This document shows positions 36,601-48,303 of a stretch of 64,000 nucleotides of DNA, piece after piece. How positions within the stretch are numbered: the stretch's first letter is position 1; each line of letters opens with the position of its first letter. Made by a program: the position numbers and the translations under genes. Source of the stretch: Malania oleifera. Lineage: Eukaryota; Streptophyta; Magnoliopsida; Santalales; Ximeniaceae. Under the pieces are notes generated by a model, which was given only the letters and a program-made list of their open reading frames with translations, had not been told where the DNA came from and did no database searches. Location of the stretch: positions 16,701,388-16,765,387 of the forward strand of contig NC_080418.1 in the NCBI RefSeq assembly GCF_029873635.1, read 5' to 3'.

Positions 36601-37314
36601 TGTATAAATTGAAGCCCTGAGCTGGCTCGCTCAACACGTTAATTTTTTTTATTGAAATTCCTTTTGACCTATGTTTATTTATTTTTTAAATAAATTTAAA
36701 ACTACCAATAAAACATTAAAAGAAAATTAATGTATTACGAATTTACAATAAAAAAAACAACTAATTTTTTATAAACAATAATAATGATAATCAAATTTAT
36801 TAATTATTAAAATTCAATTTACATTTTTATGCATACATGCAATTTTTTTTTTCACTCCTGCAATTTATTTTAAACTTATTGGGGGTAAATAAAGTTGGGT
36901 AACTTGTTTTTAGTTTATTGAATAATTATAAAAATATTACATTTTTATTTTTATTTTTATTTTATAAAAAAATATGTTTATTATTTCAAATAAAAAAAAT
37001 ATCTGTTTAATTCCTCCCAGAAATAAATTTTTTTTTATTTATTTTTTATTTAATTCCCCTAGACATTAAATGCCCTTTAATTGCCGCTACCCCTCCCCTC
37101 CTCCCTCCGGTGCAAACTGTCCCCTAGCCCTTGTTTTTTTTTTTTTTTCCTTTGAATTGCGGTTGACATCACATGACCCCTGACTTAAAAAAAAAAAAAA
37201 AAAAACTCAAATCAACTTTTGAAAAATCAATCGGGTACATTTTGGTATTTATTTCTCATTCTCTTCATATTTGTATTTTTTGTTTTTTTTTTAATATTTT
37301 CATAAAAAAACTCT
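36598..37314 (-). repeat. Right arm of the long inverted repeat
   Basis: Reverse-complement partner of 30907-31632. The inner end (TATAAATTGAAGCCCTGAGC) and the outer TTTCATAAAAAAACTCT boundary correspond. Divergence is substantial, with many small indels, so the structure is old. Flanking sequences outside the arms do not match. Confidence 0.72.
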
Positions 37315-37579
37315 ATATTGTAATTAGTGATTTACCTTTTCTTATGGACACGAAATATATTTATCTTAAAATTTCTCTCTATATAGTCTTTATTCATTAT
37401 AATCTGAGAAACATTAATTCAGGGCACTTATATAGAGAGGGACCCATATCTAAGTTGTGGGAACCACATCGAGGATGAGGCCTAACCTTTTGAGTGTCTG
37501 AGATACACATGAATCACAAATTCGTGATATAAAGCACCATTTCTTATTAGTGTGTCCGACAATAAGGAAACAACATTAA

Positions 37580-37705
37580 GGTAGTGTTTGGGAACATGAA
37601 TTTTAGACCTTGGATTTACATTTGAGTGGATTTAAACAAATTTTAATTATACAACATCTTATCCAAATCCAATATAATTCGAAATCCAATGCCTCTCCAA
37701 ACATT
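37580..37705. mobile_element. MITE-like element (GTGTTTGG...CCAAAC)
   Basis: It begins GTAGTGTTTGGGAACATGAA and ends AAATCCAATGCCTCTCCAAAC. The ends are imperfect inverted repeats (TTTGG...CTTGGATTTA against AAATCCAATG...CCAAA). A related copy in the opposite orientation lies at 53541-53686. Short non-coding foldbacks with GTGTTTGG ends are common hAT-type MITEs in plants; the superfamily is inferred. Confidence 0.5.
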
Positions 37706-38181
37706 GGATATAAGAGTAGTATGCTAGAATTTTATCCTAGAGTTGCTAAGTTGATAAACTAAGTTGCAAAAACTTGTAGAGAAGACCTTAGAGGGGCATT
37801 TTCTATTATTTTTAAAAAAAATGTGTGAAAAGGATAAAAAAAATGAAAGACTAAAAATTAAAAATTGAAATTGAAAATTGAAATCTTTGTTAATGTTTTT
37901 AAAAGTTAAAAAAATTTAAAATTTGATGAAATAAGTATTCATTTTGTCCTTGAATTAAATAATAAAATATTAAAAGTACAAAGTAACAAAGTTTTTAAAT
38001 ATTTTTAAAAATTAAATTTTTTATAATTATTTTGCTTAATTATTATATTTAATAATTTACTTTTGCAAGAACAATCTTATTATGCAGGATAACTAAAAAA
38101 ATAGTAAAAGTAGTTTTTAAATGGAATTTATTACTTCTAAGCTTTTAAAAACTTATGAATATTTTTATTTTAATCATACTA

Positions 38182-38435
38182 GAAATTTATATGATCATTT
38201 GTAATTTTAATTAAAAATAATGTATAAAATAGATTATTTAATTCACAAAAGTTAATCTGGACATTTAAGTATTATGATAATTAGTAGTCTGTCAAAATAA
38301 TTGAAAATGAAATTTATATGATCATTTGTAATTTTAATTAAAAATAATGTATAAAATAGATTATTTAATTCACAAAAGTTAATCTGGAAATTTAAGTATT
38401 ATGATAATTAGTAGTTTGTCAAAATAATTGAAAAT
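38182..38435. repeat. 127-bp tandem duplication
   Basis: Two nearly identical copies start at GAAATTTATATGATCATTTG (38182 and 38309) and differ at only a handful of bases, so the duplication is recent. It lies in AT-rich host-like DNA with no open frame. Confidence 0.88.
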
Positions 38436-38663
38436 AAAAATAGAAATAGAAAACTATGCAAGTGAAAACGTAAACAAATACATTTGTATAATTTATTTTC
38501 TTATTATACAAAAACAAAAATAGAAATCACAACAAACAAATTCTAAACTAAATCTAAAATGACAATTATGTAATCGTATACTCATATACTCGCACCATCC
38601 TTAGTTTTTTTTATTTTATAAACTTAAAATTTTTATATAAATTTTTATTATATATGATAATGA

Positions 38664-38714
<51 letters not shown>

Positions 38715-39225
38715 GTTGTTGTTGTTATTGTTGTTGTTGTTATTAAATGACTCTATAAATTTAAATTATTTTTAAAAAGTAACTATCAAAATAGTTTGAC
38801 ATTGAGTGTGAATGTATGAATTTTAAATTTTAGAATTGAATTTGAATAAAGTAGGATAAAATTTAATACAATTATATATATATATATATATTTGAATTTG
38901 TGTAATTATATATATATATCATCATCATCCTCATCATCACCATGCATGCATATACTACGTAAAGAATAATCGGCTGCGTGAAAGCGTCAGCAGTGACGTT
39001 AATTAATTAAAGCCTGCTGCATGAAAGGCGTTTTGTGGGAGAGAGACGACTTCCGTCGCCCCGTCACAAACACACGCGCACACGCAGGAGTCTCATGAAC
39101 AATTGCTTCTTCGGAATGGAGTCGGTAGTCGCCAGTCGGTTGGCACACGTCATTGACGAAAGAACCGGCCGGCAGCCGCCGATGATGTCTATGTATGTTA
39201 CTTGAAGAGTGGATTATTATGTATA

Positions 39226-39264
<39 letters not shown>

Positions 39265-40009
39265 TTATATTATACCGAGTATGAAAATGAAACTATTAGT
39301 GGATAAATATTATATTGAATGTAAATCAATAGTATCATCAAAAGTATAAAAGATGACAGTAGAATCGTAAAAATTGTAGGAGGAGGAAGAGAAGAAAGTA
39401 ATGGAAACACTTAAACTAGAAAAGGTAATGAGAGCAACAAATTGAGAGAGAAAGAAATAAAGAGGTAAGACTGATAAAAAACACTTACACAAAAGAAATA
39501 AAGAGGTTAGACAGATAAAAAACACTCGCTCTTATTTAGTGTTAGACTATTGCATGATACTTGTTGAGTTTACCTAAAAAATGTTTTACAAGATAGTTTT
39601 ACTCTTATTTATACTTCTTGGAAGTCAAACTTACATATATAAATTCTAAAATTACAAATCATAAACACAAGTCATAAAATTCTAATCCTCAATTTGGTAG
39701 ATTTCTAAACATTGAAACCCTTATCATAAATTAGGATCATTCTTAAACATTAACGTCCAATTATTATACTTAATATTCGTGCTTGTTTAATATCTTGTCA
39801 CTTGATGACTAGACAACATTTGTTGGCTAGAGATTGGGCGATCTCCATGGCCACCGCTTACGATCTTCTTAGCTCTCCTGGTGACTAGGCAATTAATGTT
39901 ACCTAATGGCCGTTGACCTTTGTTGTTTAGATGACTGTCGACACCCCAATTTTAACCAGGCCTTTCCATGGAGACCTCATGGCAAACCTTCCCACACATC
40001 CTTGTAGGT

Positions 40010-40300
40010 CTCACACTGCTTGTAGACCCCACACATCTTTGTAGGTTCCACATTGGTTGTGGACCACACACATTCTTGTAGGTCCAATGGTGTTTGTGGA
40101 CCCCACACATCTTTGTAGGTTCCACATTGGTTGTGGACCCCACACATTCTTGTAGGTCCAATGGTGTTTGTGGACCCCGCACATCCTTGTAGGTCCCACA
40201 CTACTTGTGGACCCCACACATCCTTGTAAGTCCCACACTACTTGTGGACCCCACACATTTTTGTAGGTCCCACATGGCTTGTGGGCCCCACATATCTCCA
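40010..40300 (+). repeat. Tandem units of GTGGACCCCACACATCCTTG type
   Basis: About nine to ten units of roughly 30 bp (or paired 60-bp units) read CTTGTAGGTCCCACAC followed by TGTGGACCCC. They create three overlapping spurious minus-strand frames (39952-40313) that read as repeated MCGPQ/MWGPQ peptides. Confidence 0.85.
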
Positions 40301-40314
40301 TTGGGCCCCACATC

Positions 40315-41072
40315 TCTCGGTACGCTAGCTCGGATTCCTACATCCGGTGCACGTTACCCCATCTGGTATGCTAGCTCGGATTCCTACATCTGATGCACGT
40401 TACCCCCTAGTATGCTAGCTCGGATTCCTACATCTGGTGCACGTTACCCCATCTGGTACTCTAATTCGGATTCCTACATCCGATGCACGTTATCCCCTGG
40501 AACGCTAGCTCGGATTCCTACATCCGGTGCACGTTACCCCATCTGGTACGTTAGCTCGAATTCCTACATCCGATGCACGTTACCCCCTAGTACGCTAGTT
40601 CGGATTCCTACATCCGGTGCACGTTACCCCATCTGGTACTCTAATTCAGATTCCTACATCCGATGCACGTTACCCCCTAGTACGCTAGCTCAGATTCCTA
40701 CATCTGGTGCACGTTACCCCATCTGGTACTCTAACTTGGATTCCTACATCCGATGCACGTTACCCCCTAGAACGTTAGCTCGGATTCCTACATCCGATGC
40801 ACGTTACCCCCTTTGGTACGCTAGCTCGAATTCTTACATCCAATGCACGTTACCCCATCTGGTACGCTAGCTCGGATTCCTACATCCGATGCACGTTACC
40901 CCCTAGTACGCTAGCTCGGATTCCTACATCCAATGCACGTCACCCCTGGTATGCTAGCTTGGATTCCTACATCCGATGCACGTTACCCCTTTTGGTACGC
41001 TAGCTCGGATTTCTACATCTGGTGCACGTTATCCGCTCTGGTACGCTAGCTCGGATTCCTACATCCGATGCA
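40315..41072 (+). repeat. 45-bp tandem array (CTCGGATTCCTACATCCGATG), about 16 copies
   Basis: The unit consensus is GGTACGCTAGCTCGGATTCC followed by TACATCCGATGCACGTTACCCC, alternating between slightly different variants. The solo LTR at 41078 landed within a unit (its target is CGTTA), and single units continue after it at 43597-43780. The frames at 40412-41003 are repeat artefacts. Confidence 0.9.
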
Positions 41073-41077
41073 CGTTA

Positions 41078-43591
41078 TGTGATGACCCAAAAATATATAC
41101 ATGATTAAAGCACAATAATAATAAAATAATAAAAATGGTCATTGAATTAATATCAATACAGAAGTGTTTTTCTGTAGGATCCTTGATTCCATATTTGATG
41201 CCTAAGAAAGACCTTATCTAAGCGAGTGCTCAGAGACCATTGCGGCTCTGTCTCTCCCTGGAGGTTGGCTTGGTCAAAATGGAATTTCATAGGATAAACA
41301 TGATAGACATTGTTTGTATACGTAAATAAGTATATATACATAAAATAGTGTTTTGACAGACATAATTTGTAGAAATACATAATAAGATGATAATAATATA
41401 GGTATCATATATGAGGCCCACAAGACTATGTGGGGTCCACATGAGTCCCGGAGCCACAAGACACTGTTTATATACGTAAATAAGTACATAAGATAATGTT
41501 TTGACTGATATAATTTGTAAAAATATATGATAAAATAATAATAATATAGATATCCTATGCGGAGCCCACAAGACTGTGTGGGGCCCACATGAGTCCCGAA
41601 ACCATATGGAGGTTTACACGAGTCTCAAAGTTATATACGATGTATAAAATCGTATAAGAGTTATTCGAGTTACGTAGGATCCATTCGGGTCTCGAAGTTG
41701 TGTGGGGCCCACAAGACCATGTGGGGCTCACATGAGTTTTCAAAATTTAAATTTAATTTTTGTTTAAAAATAAATAATAAAATAAATAAATACTAAAAAT
41801 AGTTTAAAAGTAATAACAATGATAATAATAATGATTAAGAAAAATAATAAAATAATAAAATAATTAATTAACTAATTGATTAATTAATTAGGTAAGTAGT
41901 TAATTAAAAATTTATTTAATGGGAATGGTGGCAAGCACTCCCATATGGCCTCCATCCCCATCCCATACTCAACCCATACCTTGCCCATTCCTTGCCCATT
42001 CTTTAAATTTTTTTTTAAAAAAATTTTAATTTCACCCATCTCCCCACACTTTTATAAATTCCATTTCTTCCCCAAAATTTTCCTATAAATAAGGAACTCT
42101 CAACCTTCATTTTTCACAACAATTTTCCAAGGAAGAGAATGATTAGTGAGTGAAAGAATTTGTGGTGGAGAGAGAATTTTTGAATAAGTTCTCACTCACC
42201 CACTCTTTCCGATCTCATTTCTTAAAGATAGTTATTGTATTTGTAGCACGCGGTAAAAGAAGAAGGTAAATAAATTTTGATTATGTTAGTTTTTTTTATT
42301 TAAAATTCATACCCGAGTTTATTTTATAAGTAAATTTCAATTATGTTAATTAGTTCCACAAAATTTTCATGAGTTTATTTTTACGGGTATTTGATTATAC
42401 CAGTTATATCTTTAATATACTTGCATCTATTTTTGGGTTAAGAAATGTTCTAATCCCCTCAAGTAAATTTTCAGCATTTATTTCTATTCAAAAATAAAAT
42501 TATATATATTTTTAACACAAAAATTGTGTGGCATGAGTTTATTTTTACGTTACATTTTTTATGAAAATATGAGTAAAGATGAGATTTTCAAGATATTATT
42601 TTAAATTGCATAAATTATAATAAGATAATTATAAAACCCCTTATGGCAACGAAAGTTCAAAGTTACAGATGCTCGGTACCGCAGCTTAAAGTTTATACGG
42701 ATCAGAGTGCACCCACACTGTTTACAGAGTGGTTATTTATGTTAGTGGATTTCTCCTGAGTGCACACCTGGTTCCGGACCAGGATTTAATAAGGAAAATC
42801 TCACTTAAAGTTTACGTACGTTGATTTAGTTTAGTCGGCCAGCCAGCTAAGTCCAGTCTTTGAACCGCACAACCCAGTCATGGGGGTAAACATGACTTAC
42901 GGCAAACAAGCCTAAGAGTGGTTTTTATAATATATATTTATACATATTTAATTACGTGTACAAAGTTACCGATGATTTGAAGGAAAAATGTAAGTTTACG
43001 TGAAAATGATCATTTTGGTGATTAAATGACGATCTAAGGAAAACGTATAAAGAAAAGTATATGTATGTTTATCATTAAATATTTTTACAGTTTTAAAGTT
43101 AAAAGTTTAATTTAATAGTTATAGTATATAATTATAAAATTTTATTGTTGTAATTGATGACAAAAGTTTTATACAGAAATTTTTAAATTTATATTTATTC
43201 TAAAAGAAATTTTGAAGTTATAGTATTAAATATTGTTTTACGAATTTTTTTTAAAAAAAAACTCATTTTGGCCACACACTAATAATAATCTTATTTACTT
43301 ACTGAGCGTCGTTTCACTCCAATCATATTTTTATTTCAGATAACTCTGAAGAGCATATCGAAAATCAGGCTTAACAAGCATGCGGGTGGGAATAGAAAAA
43401 TAAAGATTTATTAGAAATATTAGTATGATGTCAGCTATTTATGCTTGTGTAATTTTTCTTCTTTTGAAATAAATAATTGTAATATGAATAATTAGTGCTT
43501 TGGTTTAATAAAAATTGAGTTCATTTTGCTTCCGCTGTAAATTAGTAGTAAAAAGTTAATATCCCAGACCCCTTGGGGTCGAGGTGTTACA
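41078..43591 (+). mobile_element. Nested solo LTR (Ty3/gypsy type), 2514 bp, TSD CGTTA
   Basis: It runs TGTGATGACCC...GAGGTGTTACA, flanked by perfect CGTTA duplications (41073-41077 and 43592-43596). A TATAAATAAGG box at 42084 fits plus orientation. The 3' part has the TTACTTACTGAGCGTCGTTT phrase seen in diverged form in the other gypsy LTRs of the window. The small minus-strand frames at 41153-41743 are GTGGGGCCCACATGAG-type repeats. Confidence 0.92.
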
Positions 43592-43908
43592 CGTTACCCC
43601 CTTTGGCATGCTTGTGCCTGCTGGCTCGGGTTCCTATAACCCTTAAATGGCTCGTGGACCCCACATTGCTTGTGGGCCCCACATATCTCAATTGGGCTCC
43701 ATATGGTTTGTGGGCCCCACTTCTCCTGGTACGCTAGCTCGGATTCCTACATCCGGTGCACGTTACCCCCTTTGGTATGCTATCTCGGATCCACATATCG
43801 AATGCCTTGCTAGCTCGGGTTCCTGTAACCCTCAAACAACTTGTGGACCCCACATGGCAAGTGGGCCCCACACATCTCCGATGGGCTCCGCACAGCTTCT
43901 AGAACCCT

Positions 43909-43910
43909 CA

Positions 43911-43968
<58 letters not shown>

Positions 43969-43970
43969 TA
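43909..43970. repeat. (ATT)n microsatellite
   Basis: About twenty uninterrupted TTA/ATT units between LTR repeat blocks. A second, shorter (ATT)n tract lies near 38665. Confidence 0.95.
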
Positions 43971-43992
43971 TTTTAATTTGTCAAAAGCAAGC

Positions 43993-44460
43993 ATACTTTG
44001 TCCCCATATCATCACTCATCACATGTCATGTTTCCTCCCTTTATCATTCTTCCCATACTATATTCCCTTCGTCATTCTTCATCCCATACTTTGTCCCCCC
44101 ATTATCACTCACCACATGTCATGTTTCCTCCCTTTATCATTCTTCCTATACTATATTCCCCTCATCATTCTTCATCACATACTTTGTTCCCCCCATCATC
44201 ACTCACCACATGTCATGTTATCTCCTTTTATCATTCTTCCCATACTATATTCCCCTCATCATTCTTCATCCCATACTTTGTTCCCCCCATCATCACTCAC
44301 CACATGTCATGTTTCCTCCCTTTATCATTCTTCTCATACTATATTCTCCTCATCATTCTTTATCCCATACTTTGTTCCCCCCATCATCACTCACCACATG
44401 TCATGTTATCTCCTTTTACCATTCTTCCATGCTAATTTCCCTTCATCAGTCTTCCCCCCA
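43993..44460 (+). repeat. 94-bp tandem array in long solo LTR, about 5 copies
   Basis: The core CACTCACCACATGTCATG recurs at 44013, 44106, 44200, 44294 and 44388. The array is strongly pyrimidine-biased and has no stops in three frames, which explains the long overlapping frames at 43841-44529. They show no real protein features. Confidence 0.92.
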
Positions 44461-44524
44461 TACTTGGTTCCTCCCATCATCACTCCCTTATATCTTCTTT
44501 CCTATGCTAGCCGCAAGCTAAGCC

Positions 44525-44533
44525 TATAAATAG
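44525..44533 (+). promoter_or_regulatory. LTR TATA box
   Basis: TATAAATAG followed about 30 bp later by an AAGCACAAGGGGAGG start-like context. It lies just before the leader-like 176-bp duplication, in the expected place for the U3/R boundary. Confidence 0.6.
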
Positions 44534-44644
44534 CCCTCTCATTCCAAGCACAAGGGGAGGAGAGTTCTTAGTGGTGGTAAAGAGAAGATTTCAAATATTG
44601 AAGTTTTCTATCATGAGTTTGTGAAGTTAGTTTTTTTTTTAGTA

Positions 44645-44996
44645 AAGATCAAGAGGTCGATTGATCCCGTTTTTTATTGGCGCTGAGTCACCCCATTTGA
44701 AGAAGGCACCCCCTAGTGCCTCAAATCAGAGCTCAAGAACAACTCTCAGGAAGACGTTGTAGAGCGGCCCTAGTAGACTCATCAATAGGAAAAGAAGACC
44801 AGAGCAAAGGAAAACGAAAGAAGATCAAGCGATCGATTGATCCCTTTTCCTACCGGTGCCGGGTCACTCCATTTGAAGAAGGTACTCCCTATTGCCTCGA
44901 GTCGGAGCTCAAGAACAACCCTCGGGAAGGTGCTGTAGACTAACCCCTGCGGATTCACAGACAGGAGAAGAAGACCGGAGGAGAAAAAGACGATAG
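44645..44996 (+). repeat. 176-bp tandem duplication in LTR leader
   Basis: Two diverged copies start AAGATCAAGAGGTCGATTGA (44645) and AAGATCAAGCGATCGATTGA (44821). Each contains CACTCCATTTGAAGAAGG or its variant and GGAGCTCAAGAACAAC. The unit lies downstream of the TATA box, so it would be in the transcribed leader. Confidence 0.85.
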
Positions 44997-46509
44997 GTAA
45001 GACCAATGAACTTTCTCTTCCTATGTTACATCTCCGCCCCCCTTTCCTGAACCGACCTCTGCTGGTTTATTTGATTCTATTTCATTTCTTATTTTATTTT
45101 AAATGGCTTCTTTTTAACTCGTGAAAAAAAAAAAAAATTTCATAAAAGACACAAAAATTCAAAAAAAATTGTCAAAGAAAATTCAAAAATTTTTAAGGCT
45201 TTGCAACTTATTTACATTTGAAAATTTTTGAAGAAAATCCAAAAAAGTTTCCAACATGTTTGGCAAAGGTTAGATCTGTTTCCCTACATTCGAGATTTTC
45301 AAAAATACATTTTAAAGTCATATCTTTAAAACTATGACTTTAATGATTGTTGTCTAAAATTCTGTTGTATTCGGAAGAACATTGGAAAACCTTGAAAAAT
45401 CAATGGTCTCGACCAAGACCTTAAACTGGTTTTTCCCCCCAACTGGTCAACGTTTGACCGACTCACCATTCCCAACTGGGTCACCCCGGTTTTCTCCATT
45501 TCGCTTGTATATTATTGTTGTATCCATAAAATTCACAAAAATCACGAAATTTTCAAAAATTCCAAAAATATTTTCACATTTTGATTTTAATTGATTTCAT
45601 TTGTGTTATTTTGAAAGTTCGGGAAAAATCACAAAAATCATTTTCACACTTAGGAAAAATCACAAAAATATTTTTTAGGCACAAGAAAAAATCATTCCAA
45701 TCCCAAACAAATTTCAAAAACCTCCCAAAATAGTATTTTTGATACTTAAAAAAAACCTATAGATTTCAAAATCCCCGGGAGCGTATTTTGTATCATATTT
45801 TCGATTTTCCTTCCCGATGATTGCGACCAAGAGCATTGACTCTTTGGGGTATTGGATTGCCTCGGTTATGAGGGAATACCTATATAGTATTTTCATTTTT
45901 TTTTACTTTTGAAAGGGAGTAATCTTTAAAGGCTTATTACATTTATTTCGGGAAAACTCTTTATTAATCTGGTACCGTTCGTAAGAACGGGCGTGTAGGG
46001 GGTGCTAATATCTTCTCCTTGCGTAACCATACTCCCGAGCCCGACTTTGGTGACGCAGACCGATTCTACCCCTAACGGGGTAGCAATCAAGTGTTCTAAC
46101 TACACTTCAAAAGGTTAGTGGCGACTCCACCACACATCGTTTTCCATGAAAATTCGCATTTTCAAAATACACATTCATTTTTCCCAGTTCGCAAGCCGAT
46201 CCATTTTTAAACCAGAGCTTGGTTCTTTGGGCCGGGTCCAGGACGTCACGACAATGACTATTTGATATTTTCTGTTAATCTAAGCAACAAGTAACTCACC
46301 TTGTCCAAATAATTTTTTCATCGCAAATGTCAGACAATTTTCCTAACTAACTAGGCTACAATCATCGTTTTCTGAGGGAGTGCAAAAGGACGGTGCAAAC
46401 AAGAGGATGTACATGCATAGGCATAGACTTAAAAAACACACTTTTGTACTTAATTTTTAACAAAAAATTAACTTAAATATATGTTCTGGGAGATAGAAAA
46501 TAATGGTAA

Positions 46510-46836
46510 TAATTAAAAGACAAAAAACACTAACCTCCCCTGAGGTTTGGCAAAAACACAATTACCATTCCTGAGGTTTTGAAAATTTTAGAGACCTCCC
46601 TTAAAGTTTCAATAATTCTAAAGACCTCTCATGAGGTTTGCCAAAAAGGTATAAACCTCCTTTTATACCTTGCCAAAAGACAAGTTTTTTTTTAGTGGAA
46701 GTCCGTGCCTTTTTGGCAAATATAAGGGGAGGTTTTTGGCAGTTTTAAAATCTCAAGAAAGGTTTGTGTCATTTTCAAAACCTTAGGGGAGGTTTGCAAA
46801 CTTTTAGGGAATGTGAGTGTCTTTTGCTCTTAATTA
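46510..46836. mobile_element. Foldback/MITE-like element (CCTCCCCTGAGG)
   Basis: The left end TAATTAAAAGACAAAAAACACT and the reverse complement of the right end TAATTAAGAGCAAAAGACACT match. Internal CCTCCCCTGAGGTTTGGCAA and AGGGGAGGTTTGCAAA segments repeat in inverted orientation. The sequence is non-coding and would fold into a long hairpin. AATTAA on both sides may be the target duplication. The superfamily was not determined. Confidence 0.6.
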
Positions 46837-47689
46837 AATTCAGCTCAAACTTTAACAGGGCAAAGGTGTTATAATTTATATTAAAATTTTGTGGATTTAT
46901 AGAGTCAATTTTATAAAATTTGAAATAGAAAGACATAGGGTATTTTGGGAGCATAAAATTAGAGGATGTTATAAAAAGTAATTAACATAATTGGTTTTGG
47001 ATCCAAAACATCAAGTTTTGGAATTTAATGATAAGTGAACCTTGTTTACACAAGGAGCCATGGTAGTTAAGATTTTCTTATACTAATATTTAGAGGCATC
47101 AAGTTATGAGATTTGATGATATATGAGCCTTATTTATACTACTAGTGTGCCTAATATTTTTTCTATGCAAGGAGCTCATGCTAGATAGAATTTTCTTGTA
47201 AAAGTACTCAAACACTGAGGAGAGCCTGCACCTCAACTAATTTAGTACATGGTTCCCCATCAGGTCACAAGGGTAGTTAACTCTAAATGGACATACTCCA
47301 GCTACTTTAGACTTGAACCATTGAATCTATGGTGTAAGGTGTACATCTTTTATATCGGGTTGAGTTATACAACAAGAAGTTGTCCATCTCCAATTCCATA
47401 TTCGACATTCCCCGTTCTTATTCCATCTCACCCATCACAAATCTGAATTTGAGACCTCCAACAAGTATGTCCCAACTTTTAACCATTAGAAAATTGTTAT
47501 TATTGTTACTAAGAAATTTTCATCAACTCAATCAACAAGCCAATGATTGCATTGGCAAGCTAATAATATTTATTTGATTAAAATTCATTCATATTTTAAA
47601 ATATCTTTTAAAAGAGAATACATAGAATTAAAAATAAGCTTGTGTTGTAAAATCAATTAATATGAACTCAAAACTACATTTAAAAATCA

Positions 47690-47771
47690 AAGTTAAGTCT
47701 AAATTTAAGTTAACTCCAATCTAACTTTTAAAGTTAAGTCTAAATTTAAGTTAACTCCAATCTAACTTTTC
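47690..47771. repeat. 41-bp perfect tandem duplication
   Basis: AAGTTAAGTCTAAATTTAAG followed by TTAACTCCAATCTAACTTTT, present twice in direct succession with no differences seen. A recent slippage event in noncoding DNA. Confidence 0.9.
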
Positions 47772-48260
47772 CATATTAGTAAGATAAAAAAGATAGAGAA
47801 AAAAAAATGTGCAAATTGCAGTACCTTCAAGGCCTTATCACATTCAATATATCACTCGCACTTCGTACTCATTTAGGTCCTTCACATTTTTCACTGTGCT
47901 TTAGACATGCATGGCAACTAGAAAGGGGAAATAGCTAGGGGCTAGAACTACTTTCTGCCTTGCCATTTGTTTTACAAAGTCACAATTTTCTTTTTAAATA
48001 TATAAATTGGAAGAAAATCGTGCAAGTTAGTAAATGACTAAATGGGGATTGAGAACTTTAAAAAATATATTAAAGAAAATTCAAACTGCAAAGTTCAACT
48101 TTTCAAGTTTAACCAAACTAGCTTTGCCTGATTTTGACTCATATGTTAATACCTTCAAAGATTTTCTACCATTAGAATTTGAAGACACTAGGTCAAGAAT
48201 GAAACATTCATGAAAAATAGGTCTTATTGAATTTGTTACACGTCTAGTATTACAAGAACC

Positions 48261-48303
<43 letters not shown>

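Larger units (their letters stand above)
37315..39930. other. Host-like intergenic DNA with small repeats
   Basis: Mostly AT-rich with no sizeable gene. It holds a MITE-like element (37580-37705), a 127-bp tandem duplication (38182-38435), (ATT)n and (GTT)n tracts (38665-38735) and (TA)n tracts near 38872 and 39219. A GC-richer island at 38960-39200 contains a 29-codon ATG frame (39116-39205, MESVVASRLAHVIDERTGRQ) that could be a relic of a gene start; it has no recognised family. Confidence 0.45.
39936..46253 (+). mobile_element. Solo LTR of the long-LTR family, TSD ATGAC, split by another solo LTR
   Basis: It starts TGTCGACACCCCAATTTTAA and ends GACGTCACGACA, flanked by perfect ATGAC duplications (39931-39935 and 46254-46258). 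Without the nested LTR (41078-43591) it is about 3.8 kb, like its relatives at 31890 and 53774. Its centre holds different material: a block of GTGGACCCCACACA units (40010-40300), a 45-bp array (40315-41072 and 43597-43780), an (ATT)n run, a 94-bp array and a 176-bp duplication. A TATAAATAG box at 44525 likely marks its promoter. The 3' part (45050-46253) is conserved with the other family members. Confidence 0.9.

Noticed and set aside
39952..40313. Minus-strand frames with MCGPQ/MWGPQ repeats
   Set aside because: They are translations of the GTGGACCCCACACA tandem units.
40412..41003. 152-codon frame with repeated IPTSGARYPIWY
   Set aside because: It is the 45-bp minisatellite, whose length is divisible by three, so an open frame simply repeats; there is no start context and no family.
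40010..41072. CRISPR-like repeat-spacer array
   Set aside because: Units are contiguous, degenerate tandem repeats without unique spacers, in a plant LTR.
41153..41743. Cluster of minus-strand frames near the start of the nested solo LTR
   Set aside because: They come from imperfectly repeated GTGGGGCCCACATGAG segments; no start or domain support.
43841..44529. Overlapping long open frames of 145-226 codons
   Set aside because: All are readings of a pyrimidine-rich 94-bp tandem array and an (ATT)n run inside a solo LTR; the peptide is repetitive (HHSPHVM, FIILPILYSP) in three frames at once.
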